A stretch of 64,000 nucleotides of DNA from Roseiarcus sp963765375 (GTDB taxonomy: Bacteria > Pseudomonadota > Alphaproteobacteria > Rhizobiales > Beijerinckiaceae), in NCBI GenBank assembly GCA_963765375.1, contig CAVXVZ010000002.1, positions 1 through 64,000 of the forward strand, read 5' to 3'. Shown here one piece after another: positions 1 through 8,327 of the stretch. The notes under the pieces are model-generated. The model saw only the letters and a program-made list of their open reading frames with translations, did not search any database and had not been told where the DNA came from. The number at the start of each line of letters is the position of its first letter. The stretch's first letter is position 1. A program made the position numbers and the translations under genes.

Positions 1-2
1 TG

Positions 3-83
3 AAGGATGTTTTCGAGCGCTGTTACCGGGAGGGCGGCCTTGTCGTTTCGATGACGCCTTATCCGTTGATCCGCCGGATGTAG
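3..83 (+). CDS. C-terminal tail of a truncated protein, possibly polysaccharide deacetylase
   Basis: The frame starting at base 3 is open from the window edge to a TAG at 81-83 and encodes 26 residues ending SMTPYPLIRRM. The pattern of an acidic helix, then EGGLVVSMTPYP and a basic end, resembles the last strand of polysaccharide deacetylase/PuuE-like proteins, which usually end EGG...TMHPH...R. This is inferred from a very short segment, and the rest of the gene lies outside the window. Confidence 0.35.
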   Translation, partial: KDVFERCYREGGLVVSMTPYPLIRRM

Positions 84-268
84 GCAGCTGGCGACGCCGC
101 CGGCATTTGAGCGGGCCGGCAGAGCCAACGTGAAATAATGGCGTTGCGGTTGTAGCAGCCCCCACACATTGGAGAGTTGGCCGATCGAGGCACCCGTGCG
201 AGCAAGATCCAACCAGTGATTCCGAAGTAATCCCGGTTAGGCTAAGGGATAACGGATAGGAGTTAATC

Positions 269-1243
269 GTGTTGGGCAAGTACGATGAAGTTGATGCAGG
301 GTCTTTACACGCCTCTTTTCGAAGACCGTCGCCCGCTTTTTCCATTCAGAATTTGAGCTACGCTCTCGCAGCTGCGGACTATGGTAGCTTTCGTCGCGCC
401 GCGGAAGCCTTGCTCCTTCGGCAGTCGACGCTCAGCCGTTGTGTCCGTCAGCTCGAAGAATTGATCGGCATGGCCGTGTTCGAAAGGTCGAGCGGAGGCG
501 TTCGAGCAACCCAAGGGGGCCGTCAGTTCCTCCGCAGCGCGCGCTCAATTTTGGAGCAGGTGGAAGCGCTCGCGGCGAGAACGCAGAGCACGGGCCGCGG
601 CGAGGCCGGCAGGCTTACGGTCGGGTTCTACACGTCCCTCGCCGCCGGGAATCTTCGCGCTACGCTGATCGACGTTTCCCAACGGTTTCCGCAGCTCGAG
701 CTCGAAATGTTCGAGAGCTCGCGCGCCCGCCTCGTCACAGCGCTACGAAACGGAGTGGTAGACATTGCGATTATTCCGGGGGCCATGGCGCTGCCGGAAT
801 CGAAAACAATGTCGCTGTGGAGCGAGCGCATTCTCGTCGGGGTGCCTGAAGGTCATCGGCTCGCCGAGCGGGAACCTGTGCATTGGATCGATTTGCGGGA
901 GGAGAAAATCCTTCTCAGCCGGCGGGATCCCGGTCCAGAGCTGCGCGACCTCCTGATTGCGAAGGTGACCTCACCGGGCGACCGCCCAAAGATCGTGCGC
1001 CATCGGGCTGGTCTTGCCAACCTCAAGAATTTGGTCGGCGCCGGCTTCGGGGTCACCGTGCTGACCGAGGCCTGCGCCGGCGCCAGTTTCCCCGGTGTGA
1101 TCTATCGTGAGCTGCGCGACGGCGCCGAACCCGCCCGCATCGGGTATTCCGCGCATTGGCGGGCGGACAATCAAAATCCGGCCCTCGCGAGCATCCTCAG
1201 GATCCTCGGCGAGCGCTATCTGTTGCCAGTCCCCAACGCCTAA
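269..1243 (+). CDS. LysR-family transcriptional regulator
   Basis: A 324-residue regulator. An N-terminal winged helix-turn-helix (about residues 25-85, with SFRRAAEALLLRQSTLSRCVRQLEE) is followed by a two-lobed LysR substrate-binding domain. The GTG start at 269 is supported by AGGAG at 258-262. The protein has about 25 residues more than usual ahead of the HTH. LysR regulators normally bind a small effector and control a neighbouring, often divergent, gene, but the upstream gene is cut by the window edge, so no target can be named. Assignment to the family is firm; the effector is unknown. Confidence 0.9.
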   Translation: MLGKYDEVDAGSLHASFRRPSPAFSIQNLSYALAAADYGSFRRAAEALLLRQSTLSRCVRQLEELIGMAVFERSSGGVRATQGGRQFLRSARSILEQVEALAARTQSTGRGEAGRLTVGFYTSLAAGNLRATLIDVSQRFPQLELEMFESSRARLVTALRNGVVDIAIIPGAMALPESKTMSLWSERILVGVPEGHRLAEREPVHWIDLREEKILLSRRDPGPELRDLLIAKVTSPGDRPKIVRHRAGLANLKNLVGAGFGVTVLTEACAGASFPGVIYRELRDGAEPARIGYSAHWRADNQNPALASILRILGERYLLPVPNA

Positions 1244-1594
1244 GTGATCCGCCTCGCCTCGGCGAAGGCGCGGTCGCTTGCCATGAGGCGAGCGAGCATT
1301 GGCGCGATCAGTTTAGCGGGCTCAATCGTCCCTTGCGCTATTTCGCGCGCAGGACTTCAGCGTAAGCAAGGGGGTCTCGGTCTCGCCGCAGGCAGCTCGA
1401 TTGTGAGCCGGACCGGGAGGGCGGCGACGATCAAAGCGCCAGCGCGCGAAAGCTGGCAGTTCCTCCGCCGCCCCCATCGGCGGCGAAGCCTTTCGCCGTC
1501 GGTATCATAGCTCATTTGAAGAACCGCCCGCACCGTCAGCTTGAAAAGCAAGTCCGACAAGGACGGCGCGAAACGCCACCCGCGATGCGCCGGG
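1244..1594. other. Gene-free interval between LysR and the luxR remnant
   Basis: About 350 bases with only short overlapping open frames in several phases and no recognisable protein similarity, start signals or strong hairpins. It separates a plus-strand gene from the end of the minus-strand luxR remnant, so it is a convergent intergenic stretch. I see no terminator with a T-run. Confidence 0.5.
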
Positions 1595-2354
1595 TCAACA
1601 CGGCTGTCTCAGGGCTTTTGCTGGTATGACCTCGGTGGCGATAGCGACCGCGACCGCGTGCGTCAACTTTATGCAGCTCAATTTGTGGCGCGCCGTATCC
1701 AGATATGTTTTGACGCTTGCGAACGACAGATTCAGAATCCCGGCAATGTCGTGGTATGTCTTGCCTCGCGCCGCCCAGATCAGACATTCCTCCTCTCTTT
1801 TCGAGAGTTCGACCGGATCGGACGTCAGTTTGAAATTGATGCCCGCGGCAGAGTTGATCAAAACAGCCATTGGATGTAACTTTACGATATTTCGCGATTT
1901 ATACTCGGCCCAGTCGGCTTTCGAATGGTTGCTCGTGAAGGAAACCAACGAACGGACTCCCTTGCGGTTTCGAATCGGGATCGACAACCCATTGCGGCCG
2001 ACATCATGATCAACCGCATCGTCAAAAAATGCTCGAACGGCCGGGTCGTCCTTGGGCAATTCATCCCAGTCGAAAGGCAGAACCGCTTCGTTTCCCCAAG
2101 CAATCACCGGATCGATTTCGGGCGTATTGTTTCTTGAAATAGCGCGCTTGCCACGCTACGGGGTACGTACAAATCGCACTCAGCAGGTTCGCGTCCTCAC
2201 TTTTCTGCGAACACAACGGAACATACGCCATATGCAGCAGCCCGATGTTGGCTGCGATCGCCTTCAGCGCCTGTTCGAGATCCAGCTCATCGTGGCCAAG
2301 AATTGTGTCCGTCAGCCGGATCGCTGCCGAGTTAATGGTCATCATGCTTCGCAT
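1595..2354 (-). pseudogene. LuxR-family autoinducer-binding regulator, frameshifted
   Basis: Reading from ATG 2354 (GAGGAG six bases upstream) gives an N-terminal autoinducer-binding-like segment as far as QARYFKKQYA. The family pattern then continues in another frame as EIDPVIAWGNEAVLPFDW and ends with a C-terminal LuxR helix-turn-helix (SKREEECLIWAARGKTYHDIAGIL, SVKTYLDTARHKL). The two frames meet at GGG 2120-2122 (CCC on the coding strand); removing one base restores a single reading frame of about 253 codons. No luxI synthase lies nearby, so it would be an orphan LuxR. It is either a real one-base insertion or a sequencing error; as read, neither half is functional alone. Confidence 0.8.
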
Positions 2355-3329
2355 CTACGCTCCTCATGAGTATGGTCGAGCGCCGACTCCATCGCCCACA
2401 GCGTGCCTGCACGAGCTTGTGGGAGGGGTGACGGCAGTGAATTCGCTGGGCGGCTAGCACTCCCGCCCACAAATTCCAACGCCGCCCTAATTCATGTCGG
2501 CGATATGCCGCAATGAACACATTTGTCGAGGTTCCGCAACCTGATATTCCGCATAAGCCCTTGCCGAATCTGGTAGATTCCGCTCGCATGGCGCGCACGC
2601 TTCACACAGCGCTGCATTCTTCGGCTGAGCCGCGGGGGCTTGCACGAGCGTCGGTGGCCGAAAACGCTGTGGCGATCTCGTCACCGACCCCCAGCCGAAG
2701 CCATGCACGACCGAACGCATGAGCGCGGCGCCCTCATCGGGCGCAAAGACCGCTATCGCGTCGACGTCCAGGCAGACGGCTGCCGCGACCGCTAGTAATC
2801 GAGCAAAGCCGCCTACCTCCGACAAGCCTCCCGGCGAACAACAACGCGCGCCCGACCGCAGGAGCGCTGTCTCCCGATTGTGCGCTTTCCCGGCCGATCT
2901 CCCGACCGCACCCTCTAATTTCTGGTGAGTTCTTGGTGAGCCGCGATCTACAAAACGAGTTGTTAATCTACTAAGCTTTTGAAGTTATTGGCGCGCCCGA
3001 CAGGATGAAACTGGGCACTCTTATGTGATTGTTATTTCGACCGTTTTCTGATCACGGTCCCGCTGGTCCATCCGGGTTACGTCCGCTGACGACCCTTTTC
3101 TGCCGTTCAAACCCGTACCGATGAAGGAAGGAAAGCGCAAAGAAGCGGGCTTCGCGAATGGGTCAAGTCGCCGCCGAAGCGGACAGTAGTGCAGCACCCT
3201 CACTGCGGGATCGAAACCGTCACACTGTTGATTTCGATGGTGTTGGGGCAAGCATGGCGGAAGGGTAAGCACTGGCCATCGCTCGAAAAAGCGGCTAAGT
3301 TTATACCGTCTTGATATATGGATTAGATC
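2355..3329. other. Long interval without a supportable gene
   Basis: Nearly 1 kb between the luxR remnant and the next LysR gene. Several open frames overlap here on both strands, but none has a convincing start or a family signature. The best is a minus-strand TTG frame at 2487-2825, discussed among the rejected items. The last 30 bases upstream of 3330 are AT-richer and probably hold the LysR promoter. The interval looks like decayed accessory DNA. Confidence 0.4.
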
Positions 3330-4229
3330 ATGGACGCTCTTACCCTCGATCAGATCAGGGTTTTTCTGTCGGTCGTTGACGAGGGCAGTTTCCCGAAAGC
3401 GGCAAAATCGCTGCAACGGGCTCAGTCGGCAGTTACCTACGCGATCCGAAAGCTGGAGGCTGAAATCGGCGTCCCGCTGTTCGATCGATCGGCCTACCGC
3501 TCGGTACTAACACCGGCCGGCCGCGGACTATTGACCCGAGCGCGTCGTATTGCTGAAGAAGCGGGAGCGTTCCGCGAGGAGGCGCGCGGCCTCGCCCGCG
3601 GCCTGGAAGCCGAGTTAAGCATTGTGCTGGACGCGTTTTATCCGATGCCTCCGATATTTGATGCGCTTCGGGCTTTCACCAAACAATTCCCGACAGTCCC
3701 GCCGCGCCTCTACGTCGCGTCATTGGGCGCCGCCGCCAACCTGGTGGCCGACGGGAAATGCGCCATCGGATTGCTGCCGAGCAACGTAGCTGAACTCGCC
3801 GCGCTCAAACTGACGCCGATCACCACCATTACTATGTGCCCAGTGGTCTCTCCCTCCCATCCCCTCGCGTCCGTACAGGGCATTATCGAGCCGCACGTGC
3901 TTCGCCAGCATGTTCAACTTGTCCTGACGGACGCGTCGACTTTGACGGCTGCCGTCGATTGGGGCGTGCTTTCCAGTAGATCCTGGCGCTTGGCTGATCT
4001 TGGCGCCAAAAAATCGATGCTGCTCGCAGGTCTCGGCTGGGGAAATATGCCGGCGCACATGGTCGAGGACGAAATCAAAGACGGGAGGTTGACCGTCATT
4101 CAACCGGCCGGCTTCGACCCCCTCACAAAGATGGTGCTTGGCGCTGCCTACATTTCGGAGCACAGCCTCGGACCGGCTGGACGGTGGATGCTGGCTTACC
4201 TGACCTCCACAATGAGCGCTGCGAGGTGA
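3330..4229 (+). CDS. LysR-family transcriptional regulator
   Basis: A 299-residue protein of normal LysR length. The winged HTH is at residues 1-62 (LDQIRVFLSVVDEGSFPKAA, then SAVTYAIRKLEAEIGVPLFDR), followed by a linker helix and the effector-binding domain. It lies 285 bases upstream of, and in the same direction as, the redox operon starting at 4515, so it is a reasonable candidate regulator for it; the intervening dyad at 4422-4457 could be its site. That link is inferred from position. The effector is unknown. Confidence 0.92.
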   Translation: MDALTLDQIRVFLSVVDEGSFPKAAKSLQRAQSAVTYAIRKLEAEIGVPLFDRSAYRSVLTPAGRGLLTRARRIAEEAGAFREEARGLARGLEAELSIVLDAFYPMPPIFDALRAFTKQFPTVPPRLYVASLGAAANLVADGKCAIGLLPSNVAELAALKLTPITTITMCPVVSPSHPLASVQGIIEPHVLRQHVQLVLTDASTLTAAVDWGVLSSRSWRLADLGAKKSMLLAGLGWGNMPAHMVEDEIKDGRLTVIQPAGFDPLTKMVLGAAYISEHSLGPAGRWMLAYLTSTMSAAR

Positions 4230-4421
4230 GGGCTCGGAGTGCGCACTGCGGGGCGGTTCATCTCGCGACGCCGTTTCTTGATTGGGCCGGCATAGGCCGC
4301 CCCGCCTGCCAGGGCACCGCGGCGTCACCGTCGCGTACCCGCCTCATGGCGGCACGTGAGATCGTGCCGTCGTAGGCCCGACTCGAACTCGCCCAAGCCC
4401 ATGGGCAATCGCGCACATCAT

Positions 4422-4457
4422 CTAATTTGTAGACTAAGAAGGTCTAAACTTAATTAG
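4422..4457. promoter_or_regulatory. Nested inverted repeats upstream of the redox operon
   Basis: An AT-rich patch in otherwise GC-rich DNA contains TAGAC (4430-4434) and GTCTA (4442-4446) with a 7-base spacer, inside CTAATT (4422-4427) and AATTAG (4452-4457). The two dyads have nearly the same centre. It sits 60-90 bases before the first SDR start, the expected place for a promoter-operator. The protein that binds is not known; the LysR at 3330-4229 is a candidate. Confidence 0.45.
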
Positions 4458-4514
4458 TTTTTTTTTGGAACGGGCGCCCTCATCTTTCGTTCAACTCGAC
4501 GAAGGATGCACGAC

Positions 4515-5249
4515 ATGACCAGACTGAATGGAAAGACCGCTGTGATCACCGGCGGCGCGACCGGCATCGGCCTTGCCTCGGCAAAGCGCTTCATCGAGGA
4601 AGGCGCCTTCGTCTTCATCTTCGGCCGCGGACAGGAAGCCCTCGACGCCGCCGTGGCCGACCTCGGGCCCAACGCCCGCGCGTTGAAGGGCTCGGTCTCC
4701 GATGAGGCCGACCTCGACCGGCTCTACGCGGCGGTGAAAGCCGAGCGCGGAACCCTTGACATCGTCTTCGCCAATGCCGGGGTGGGAAGCCAGCTTAAGC
4801 TCGGCGAAATCACCGCCAAGCACATCGACGAAACTTTCGACGTCAATGTGAAGGGCACGATCTTCACGGTCCAGAAGGCGCTGCCGCTGATGGGCCCTGG
4901 CGGTTCGATCATCCTGACCGGATCGAGCGCCGGAACCACGGGCGCCCCGTCCTTTACCGCCTACGCCGCCAGCAAGGCGGCGGTGCGCAACCTCGCGCGG
5001 ACCTGGGCGGAAGACCTGAAGGGCACCGGCATCCGGGTAAACGTGCTGTCGCCTGGGGCGATAGCAACCGAACTCGCGACGGAAGCGCTGGGCGAGGCGG
5101 GCCTGAAGGCCTACGGCGCCATGACTGCGTTTCAGCGCATGGGCGATCCGGCGGAGCTCGGGGCGGCGGCCGCCTTCCTTGCGTCGGACGACAGCAGCTT
5201 CATGACCGCCAGCGAGGTCGCCGTCGACGGCGGCCTGGCGCAACTCTGA
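4515..5249 (+). CDS. SDR-family NAD(P)-dependent oxidoreductase
   Basis: A classical short-chain dehydrogenase of 244 residues: the TGGATGIG cofactor-binding motif near residue 12, NAG at 87-89, and catalytic Tyr150 and Lys154 in YAASK. It would reduce or oxidise a small carbonyl or alcohol with NAD(P)H; the substrate cannot be read from sequence. I chose ATG 4515 because GAAGGA (4501-4506) is well spaced from it and overlaps the earlier ATG at 4506. It is the first gene of a same-strand operon and is closely related to the next gene, so the two look like a tandem duplication. Confidence 0.93.
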   Translation: MTRLNGKTAVITGGATGIGLASAKRFIEEGAFVFIFGRGQEALDAAVADLGPNARALKGSVSDEADLDRLYAAVKAERGTLDIVFANAGVGSQLKLGEITAKHIDETFDVNVKGTIFTVQKALPLMGPGGSIILTGSSAGTTGAPSFTAYAASKAAVRNLARTWAEDLKGTGIRVNVLSPGAIATELATEALGEAGLKAYGAMTAFQRMGDPAELGAAAAFLASDDSSFMTASEVAVDGGLAQL

Positions 5250-5298
5250 CCCCGGCGCGGTTCCGTGCCTAGCTCATACACAGCGAAAGACCAAGATT

Positions 5299-6051
5299 AT
5301 GAAAGCACTCGAAGGTAAAATCGCAGTCATCACGGGCGGAAGCAGCGGGATCGGGTTAGCCACAGCCAAGCGCTTCGTGGAAGAAAGTGCGCACGTCGTG
5401 ATCACCGGGCGAAGAGAGAAAGAGCTGAAGGAGGCTGCAGCCTTCATCACGAGAAACGTTACGACGGTCGTCGGCGACGTGTCGCGCTTGGAAGATCTGG
5501 ACCACCTCTATGCCGTCGTGAAAGAGAAACATGGTCACATCGACATTCTCTTCGCGAACGCGGGCGCAGGGACGATCGCACCGCTCGCGGTCGCTACTGA
5601 GGCCCATTTTGACCAGACCTTTGATGTGAACGTGAAGGGTCTGTTCTTTACGGTGCAGAAGGCCCTTCCTCTCTTCAAAGACGGCGGTTCGATTATCCTG
5701 AACTCTTCAGTGTCGAACGTGTTGGGGCTTCCAGGGTTTAGCACCTACGCCGCGAGTAAGGCTGCTGTGCGCAACTTTGCGCGCGCTTGGACACTGGAGC
5801 TGAAAGACCGCAAAATCCGCGTGAATGCGATGAGCCCCGGGCCGATCGAGACCCCCGCCTTAGAGACAACGACAGGCCTTACCCCTGAGCAAGCCGAGCA
5901 AGCGGCCGCCCAGTTTGCGTCACAGATCCCAATGGGTCGCAGGGGAAAGCCAGAGGAAATTGCGGCTGCCGTCACCTTCCTCGCCTCCGATGAAAGTTCC
6001 TACATCACCGGCGTGGATCTGGCGGTCGACGGAGGCATGGCGCAGGTCTGA
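5299..6051 (+). CDS. SDR-family oxidoreductase, paralogue of the preceding gene
   Basis: A 250-residue classical SDR: TGGSSGIG at 12-19, FANAG near 86, catalytic Tyr150 and Lys154 in YAASK, and a C-terminal VDGG. GRR after the second beta strand (residues 37-39) suggests NADP(H). It follows the first SDR by 49 bases and matches it position for position around the active site (both have DVNVKG and TVQKALPL), so it probably arose by tandem duplication. Codon use is less GC-extreme than in the first copy, so the duplication may be old or one copy was acquired separately. Confidence 0.93.
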   Translation: MKALEGKIAVITGGSSGIGLATAKRFVEESAHVVITGRREKELKEAAAFITRNVTTVVGDVSRLEDLDHLYAVVKEKHGHIDILFANAGAGTIAPLAVATEAHFDQTFDVNVKGLFFTVQKALPLFKDGGSIILNSSVSNVLGLPGFSTYAASKAAVRNFARAWTLELKDRKIRVNAMSPGPIETPALETTTGLTPEQAEQAAAQFASQIPMGRRGKPEEIAAAVTFLASDESSYITGVDLAVDGGMAQV

Positions 6052-6082
6052 CCCGGCGTTAACACAGGATCGGAGAAGCCTT

Positions 6083-6682
6083 ATGAGCTATGCAATTATT
6101 GGCTTCGGCAAGATCGGCCACGCTGTTGCCAAGGCGTTTGTCCGCAAGGGCATCGAAGTGTCCGTGGCAACCACGCGCGACCCGAGAAGCTTTGCATCCG
6201 ACGCGGCCGCGATCGGACCCGAGATCATTCCCAAAACACTGGCGGAAGCCGTCAAGGCGGACATCATCTTCTTGGCTGTCCGTTTCGAGGCGCACCCGGA
6301 TGTCGCGAAGGCGCTGCCGACCTGGCAGCAAAAGACGATCGTCGATGTGACCAATGCCTACGGCGTGCCCGCTGAGGAATTGGGAGGACAGCCGTCTTCC
6401 AAGTTCGTCGCGCAGGCGTTTACGGGCGCAAAACTGGTCAAGGGCTTCAACCATCTGGTCGCTGCCGTCCTTGACCAAGATCCGGCGGTACATGGCGGCA
6501 AGAGAGTCGTGTTCCTGGCGAGCGACGATGACAGCGCCGCAGATCTGATTAGCGCGCTTGCGGAAAATCTCGGTTTCGCGCCGATCAAACTTGGCGGCCT
6601 TTCCGAAGGCGGACTGCTTGTGCAGGCCCGCGGAAACAGCTGGGGCCGGCTGATCTTCAAGGACTTGGTCAAGTTCGACTAA
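6083..6682 (+). CDS. NADPH-dependent F420-reductase-like oxidoreductase
   Basis: A 199-residue dinucleotide-binding protein. It starts directly with a beta strand and GFGKIG (residues 7-12), followed by a Rossmann domain and a C-terminal segment with LGGLSEGG...WGRLIFKDL, the layout of the family named after NADP:F420 oxidoreductase. Most bacterial members do not use F420, and the true substrate is unknown. The start at ATG 6083 has GGAG (6072-6075) upstream; the open frame extends further 5' but overlaps the previous SDR. It is the third gene of the operon. Confidence 0.85.
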   Translation: MSYAIIGFGKIGHAVAKAFVRKGIEVSVATTRDPRSFASDAAAIGPEIIPKTLAEAVKADIIFLAVRFEAHPDVAKALPTWQQKTIVDVTNAYGVPAEELGGQPSSKFVAQAFTGAKLVKGFNHLVAAVLDQDPAVHGGKRVVFLASDDDSAADLISALAENLGFAPIKLGGLSEGGLLVQARGNSWGRLIFKDLVKFD

Positions 6683-6731
6683 TGAATGGTGATCGCAACT
6701 TTCGATGCGATCCTGCCTCGTGGATCACAAC

Positions 6732-6758
6732 GTGTCCGATTGGAACGGACACAATCGG
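6732..6758. promoter_or_regulatory. Two overlapping dyads before the NTF2-like gene
   Basis: GTGTCC (6732-6737) pairs with GGACAC (6747-6752), and CCGATTG (6736-6742) pairs with CAATCGG (6752-6758). Both have a 9-base spacer and they overlap, so as RNA hairpins they would exclude each other; as DNA they form a repeated operator-like motif. They lie 25 bases before ATG 6783, inside the operon, and could mark an internal promoter or operator. Confidence 0.4.
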
Positions 6759-6782
6759 ACGTAAGGAAAACGGAGAGCTTCG

Positions 6783-7199
6783 ATGAGCATCGAACAGAAT
6801 GTTCAGACCGTGAAGGATTTCTTTGCAGCCATGGGCAGCTACAATAAGCAAAATCTGCTGGCGCTGGTTGCCGAAGACATCGAGTGGATCATTCCGGGCG
6901 AGAACTGGCCGCTGGCCGGCGCGCACCGCGGGCACGCGGGATTGGCGGATGTGCTTCAGAAGGCGTCCGAAGAGGTGGAAACGACATACCCAGAGCCCCC
7001 CGAATTTGTGGCGCAGGGAGACCGGGTTCTGGTCATCGGCGTCGCGACGGGGAAAATCAAGGCTACGAATAGGACGTTCAAGGACGATTGGATCTTCGAC
7101 ATCACCGTTCGAAACGGCAAGCTGACGAAGATCCGGGAGTACATCGACACGCAGGCCCTGGCGCGGGCCTCGCAGATGGACGCGTCCGGGCCGGCGTAG
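6783..7199 (+). CDS. NTF2-like (SnoaL-type) family protein
   Basis: A 138-residue single-domain protein with the cone-shaped NTF2 fold pattern: an N-terminal helix (VQTVKDFFAAMGSYNKQNLLALVAEDIEWIIP), a strand-helix segment, then VLVIGVATGKIKATNRTFKDDWIFDITVRNGKLTKIREYIDT. Members are small isomerases, hydrolases or ligand-binding proteins. GGAGAG lies 6-12 bases before the ATG. Its place after three oxidoreductases suggests a role with the same small-molecule substrate, but the reaction cannot be assigned. Confidence 0.85.
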   Translation: MSIEQNVQTVKDFFAAMGSYNKQNLLALVAEDIEWIIPGENWPLAGAHRGHAGLADVLQKASEEVETTYPEPPEFVAQGDRVLVIGVATGKIKATNRTFKDDWIFDITVRNGKLTKIREYIDTQALARASQMDASGPA

Positions 7200-7307
7200 C
7201 GCCGGCCATCTGCGGCCATCGGTCGGGGCAACCGGTGGATCAGCCGTGGATCGCCCCCTCGCAGGCCGCGCGCTCGTCGAATGCCCAACCGTAACGGAGA
7301 TCCCCCA

Positions 7308-7940
7308 ATGTACGACCAATCCAAGCTATCCGAATTGATCCGGTTCGCACGCGTTGATGCAGGCTCCACCGTCGTCGACGTCTACCCAGGCGACGGCGAT
7401 TGGACGCGCCTCTTCTCCGACGTAGTAGGACCCGAAGGACGGGTCTACAGCTTCGTGCCGGCCGAAGTCGCCCACTTCAAGAACGATCCGGTCGGCCGCA
7501 TGCAGACGCTTGCCAAGGAGCCGGGCCGAGAGAACGTCGAAGCCGTCTCGGCGGACCTCGTGGCGATGCCGGAGGCCACGCAACCGACGGATGTCCTGTG
7601 GCTGCACCTGTTCTACCACGATCTCCACACCGCGCTGATCCAGGCCGGGGGCGCGACGGCGGCCCGCTTCAATCGAGCCGTCTACGAGCGGCTGAAGCCC
7701 GGTGGGTTCTACGTCATCATCGACCACGCCGCCGCCGCAGGGTCGGGCACGAGCGACACCCAGTCGCTGCATCGGATCGACCCCGCGTCCGTCCGCGAGG
7801 AGGTGGAGGCGGCCGGCTTCGTGCTGGACGCGGAAAGCACCATGCTCGCGAACAAGGACGATCCGCACTCGATCAAGGTGTTCGATCCCTCGATCAAGGG
7901 CGAGACCGATCGCTTCGCCTATCGGTTCGTGAAGCCCTGA
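7308..7940 (+). CDS. Class I SAM-dependent methyltransferase-like protein
   Basis: A 210-residue protein. VVDVYPGDGDWTRLFSDVVGP is a degenerate motif I, with VYPGDG in place of the usual DxGxG; later come DVLWLHLFYHD and RLKPGGFYVIIDHAA, typical motif IV and post-motif strands. Related predicted secreted methyltransferases share these features. ATG 7308 has GGAGA seven bases upstream; the in-frame ATG at 7281 has none. It is the last gene of the operon that begins at 4515. The altered motif I leaves real methyltransferase activity uncertain. Confidence 0.8.
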   Translation: MYDQSKLSELIRFARVDAGSTVVDVYPGDGDWTRLFSDVVGPEGRVYSFVPAEVAHFKNDPVGRMQTLAKEPGRENVEAVSADLVAMPEATQPTDVLWLHLFYHDLHTALIQAGGATAARFNRAVYERLKPGGFYVIIDHAAAAGSGTSDTQSLHRIDPASVREEVEAAGFVLDAESTMLANKDDPHSIKVFDPSIKGETDRFAYRFVKP

Positions 7941-8154
7941 CAGCGCTACAATGAGATCAGCTCTCGCAAGCGTGGAAGCGTTCCGCCCACAGCCGACCTA
8001 CGAGCTACTCGCGGACCATAGCCATCGTCCGCAAGCTCGCTGCAGTAAAGTTGGCGAGCCCCATAAGCCTCTGAAATCACGCAACAAAATCCACTAGTTC
8101 TCCGTTCTGTCAGGGGCCCACGTAGAAAATCAAGCGATTACAATTAGTTGTGGG

Positions 8155-8231
8155 TGGCGCGCCCGACAGGATTCGAACCTGTGGCCTCTGCCTTCGGAGG
8201 GCAACGCTCTATCCAGCTGAGCTACGGGCGC
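8155..8231 (-). tRNA. tRNA-Arg (anticodon CCG)
   Basis: Read on the minus strand, the 77-base sequence folds as a full cloverleaf. The acceptor stem GCGCCCG/CGGGCGC carries discriminator G and an encoded CCA end; the D arm is GCTCAGCTGGATAGAGC; the anticodon loop is CTCCGAA with anticodon CCG; the T arm contains GGTTCGAATCC. It decodes CGG arginine codons. tRNA genes are common integration sites, but I see no integrase or repeated 3' end nearby. Confidence 0.97.
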
Positions 8232-8327
8232 CATCGGCGGCTTGGACGGTCGAGCGCCCCTCTTAGCCGATTTCGGCGCGGAAGGGAAACCAACCCGCCC
8301 ACTGTCTCGCCAAGCGACGATCCTTCC

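Noticed and set aside
2487..2825. Minus-strand open frame of 112 codons with a hydrophobic start (FARLLAVAAAVCLDVDAIAVFAPDE)
   Set aside because: It begins with TTG without a proper ribosome site, has no recognisable family, and overlaps several equally long frames; it may be a decayed sensor fragment but cannot be supported.
8155..8231. tRNA-Arg as the attachment site of a genomic island
   Set aside because: No integrase gene and no second copy of the tRNA 3' end were found in the window.
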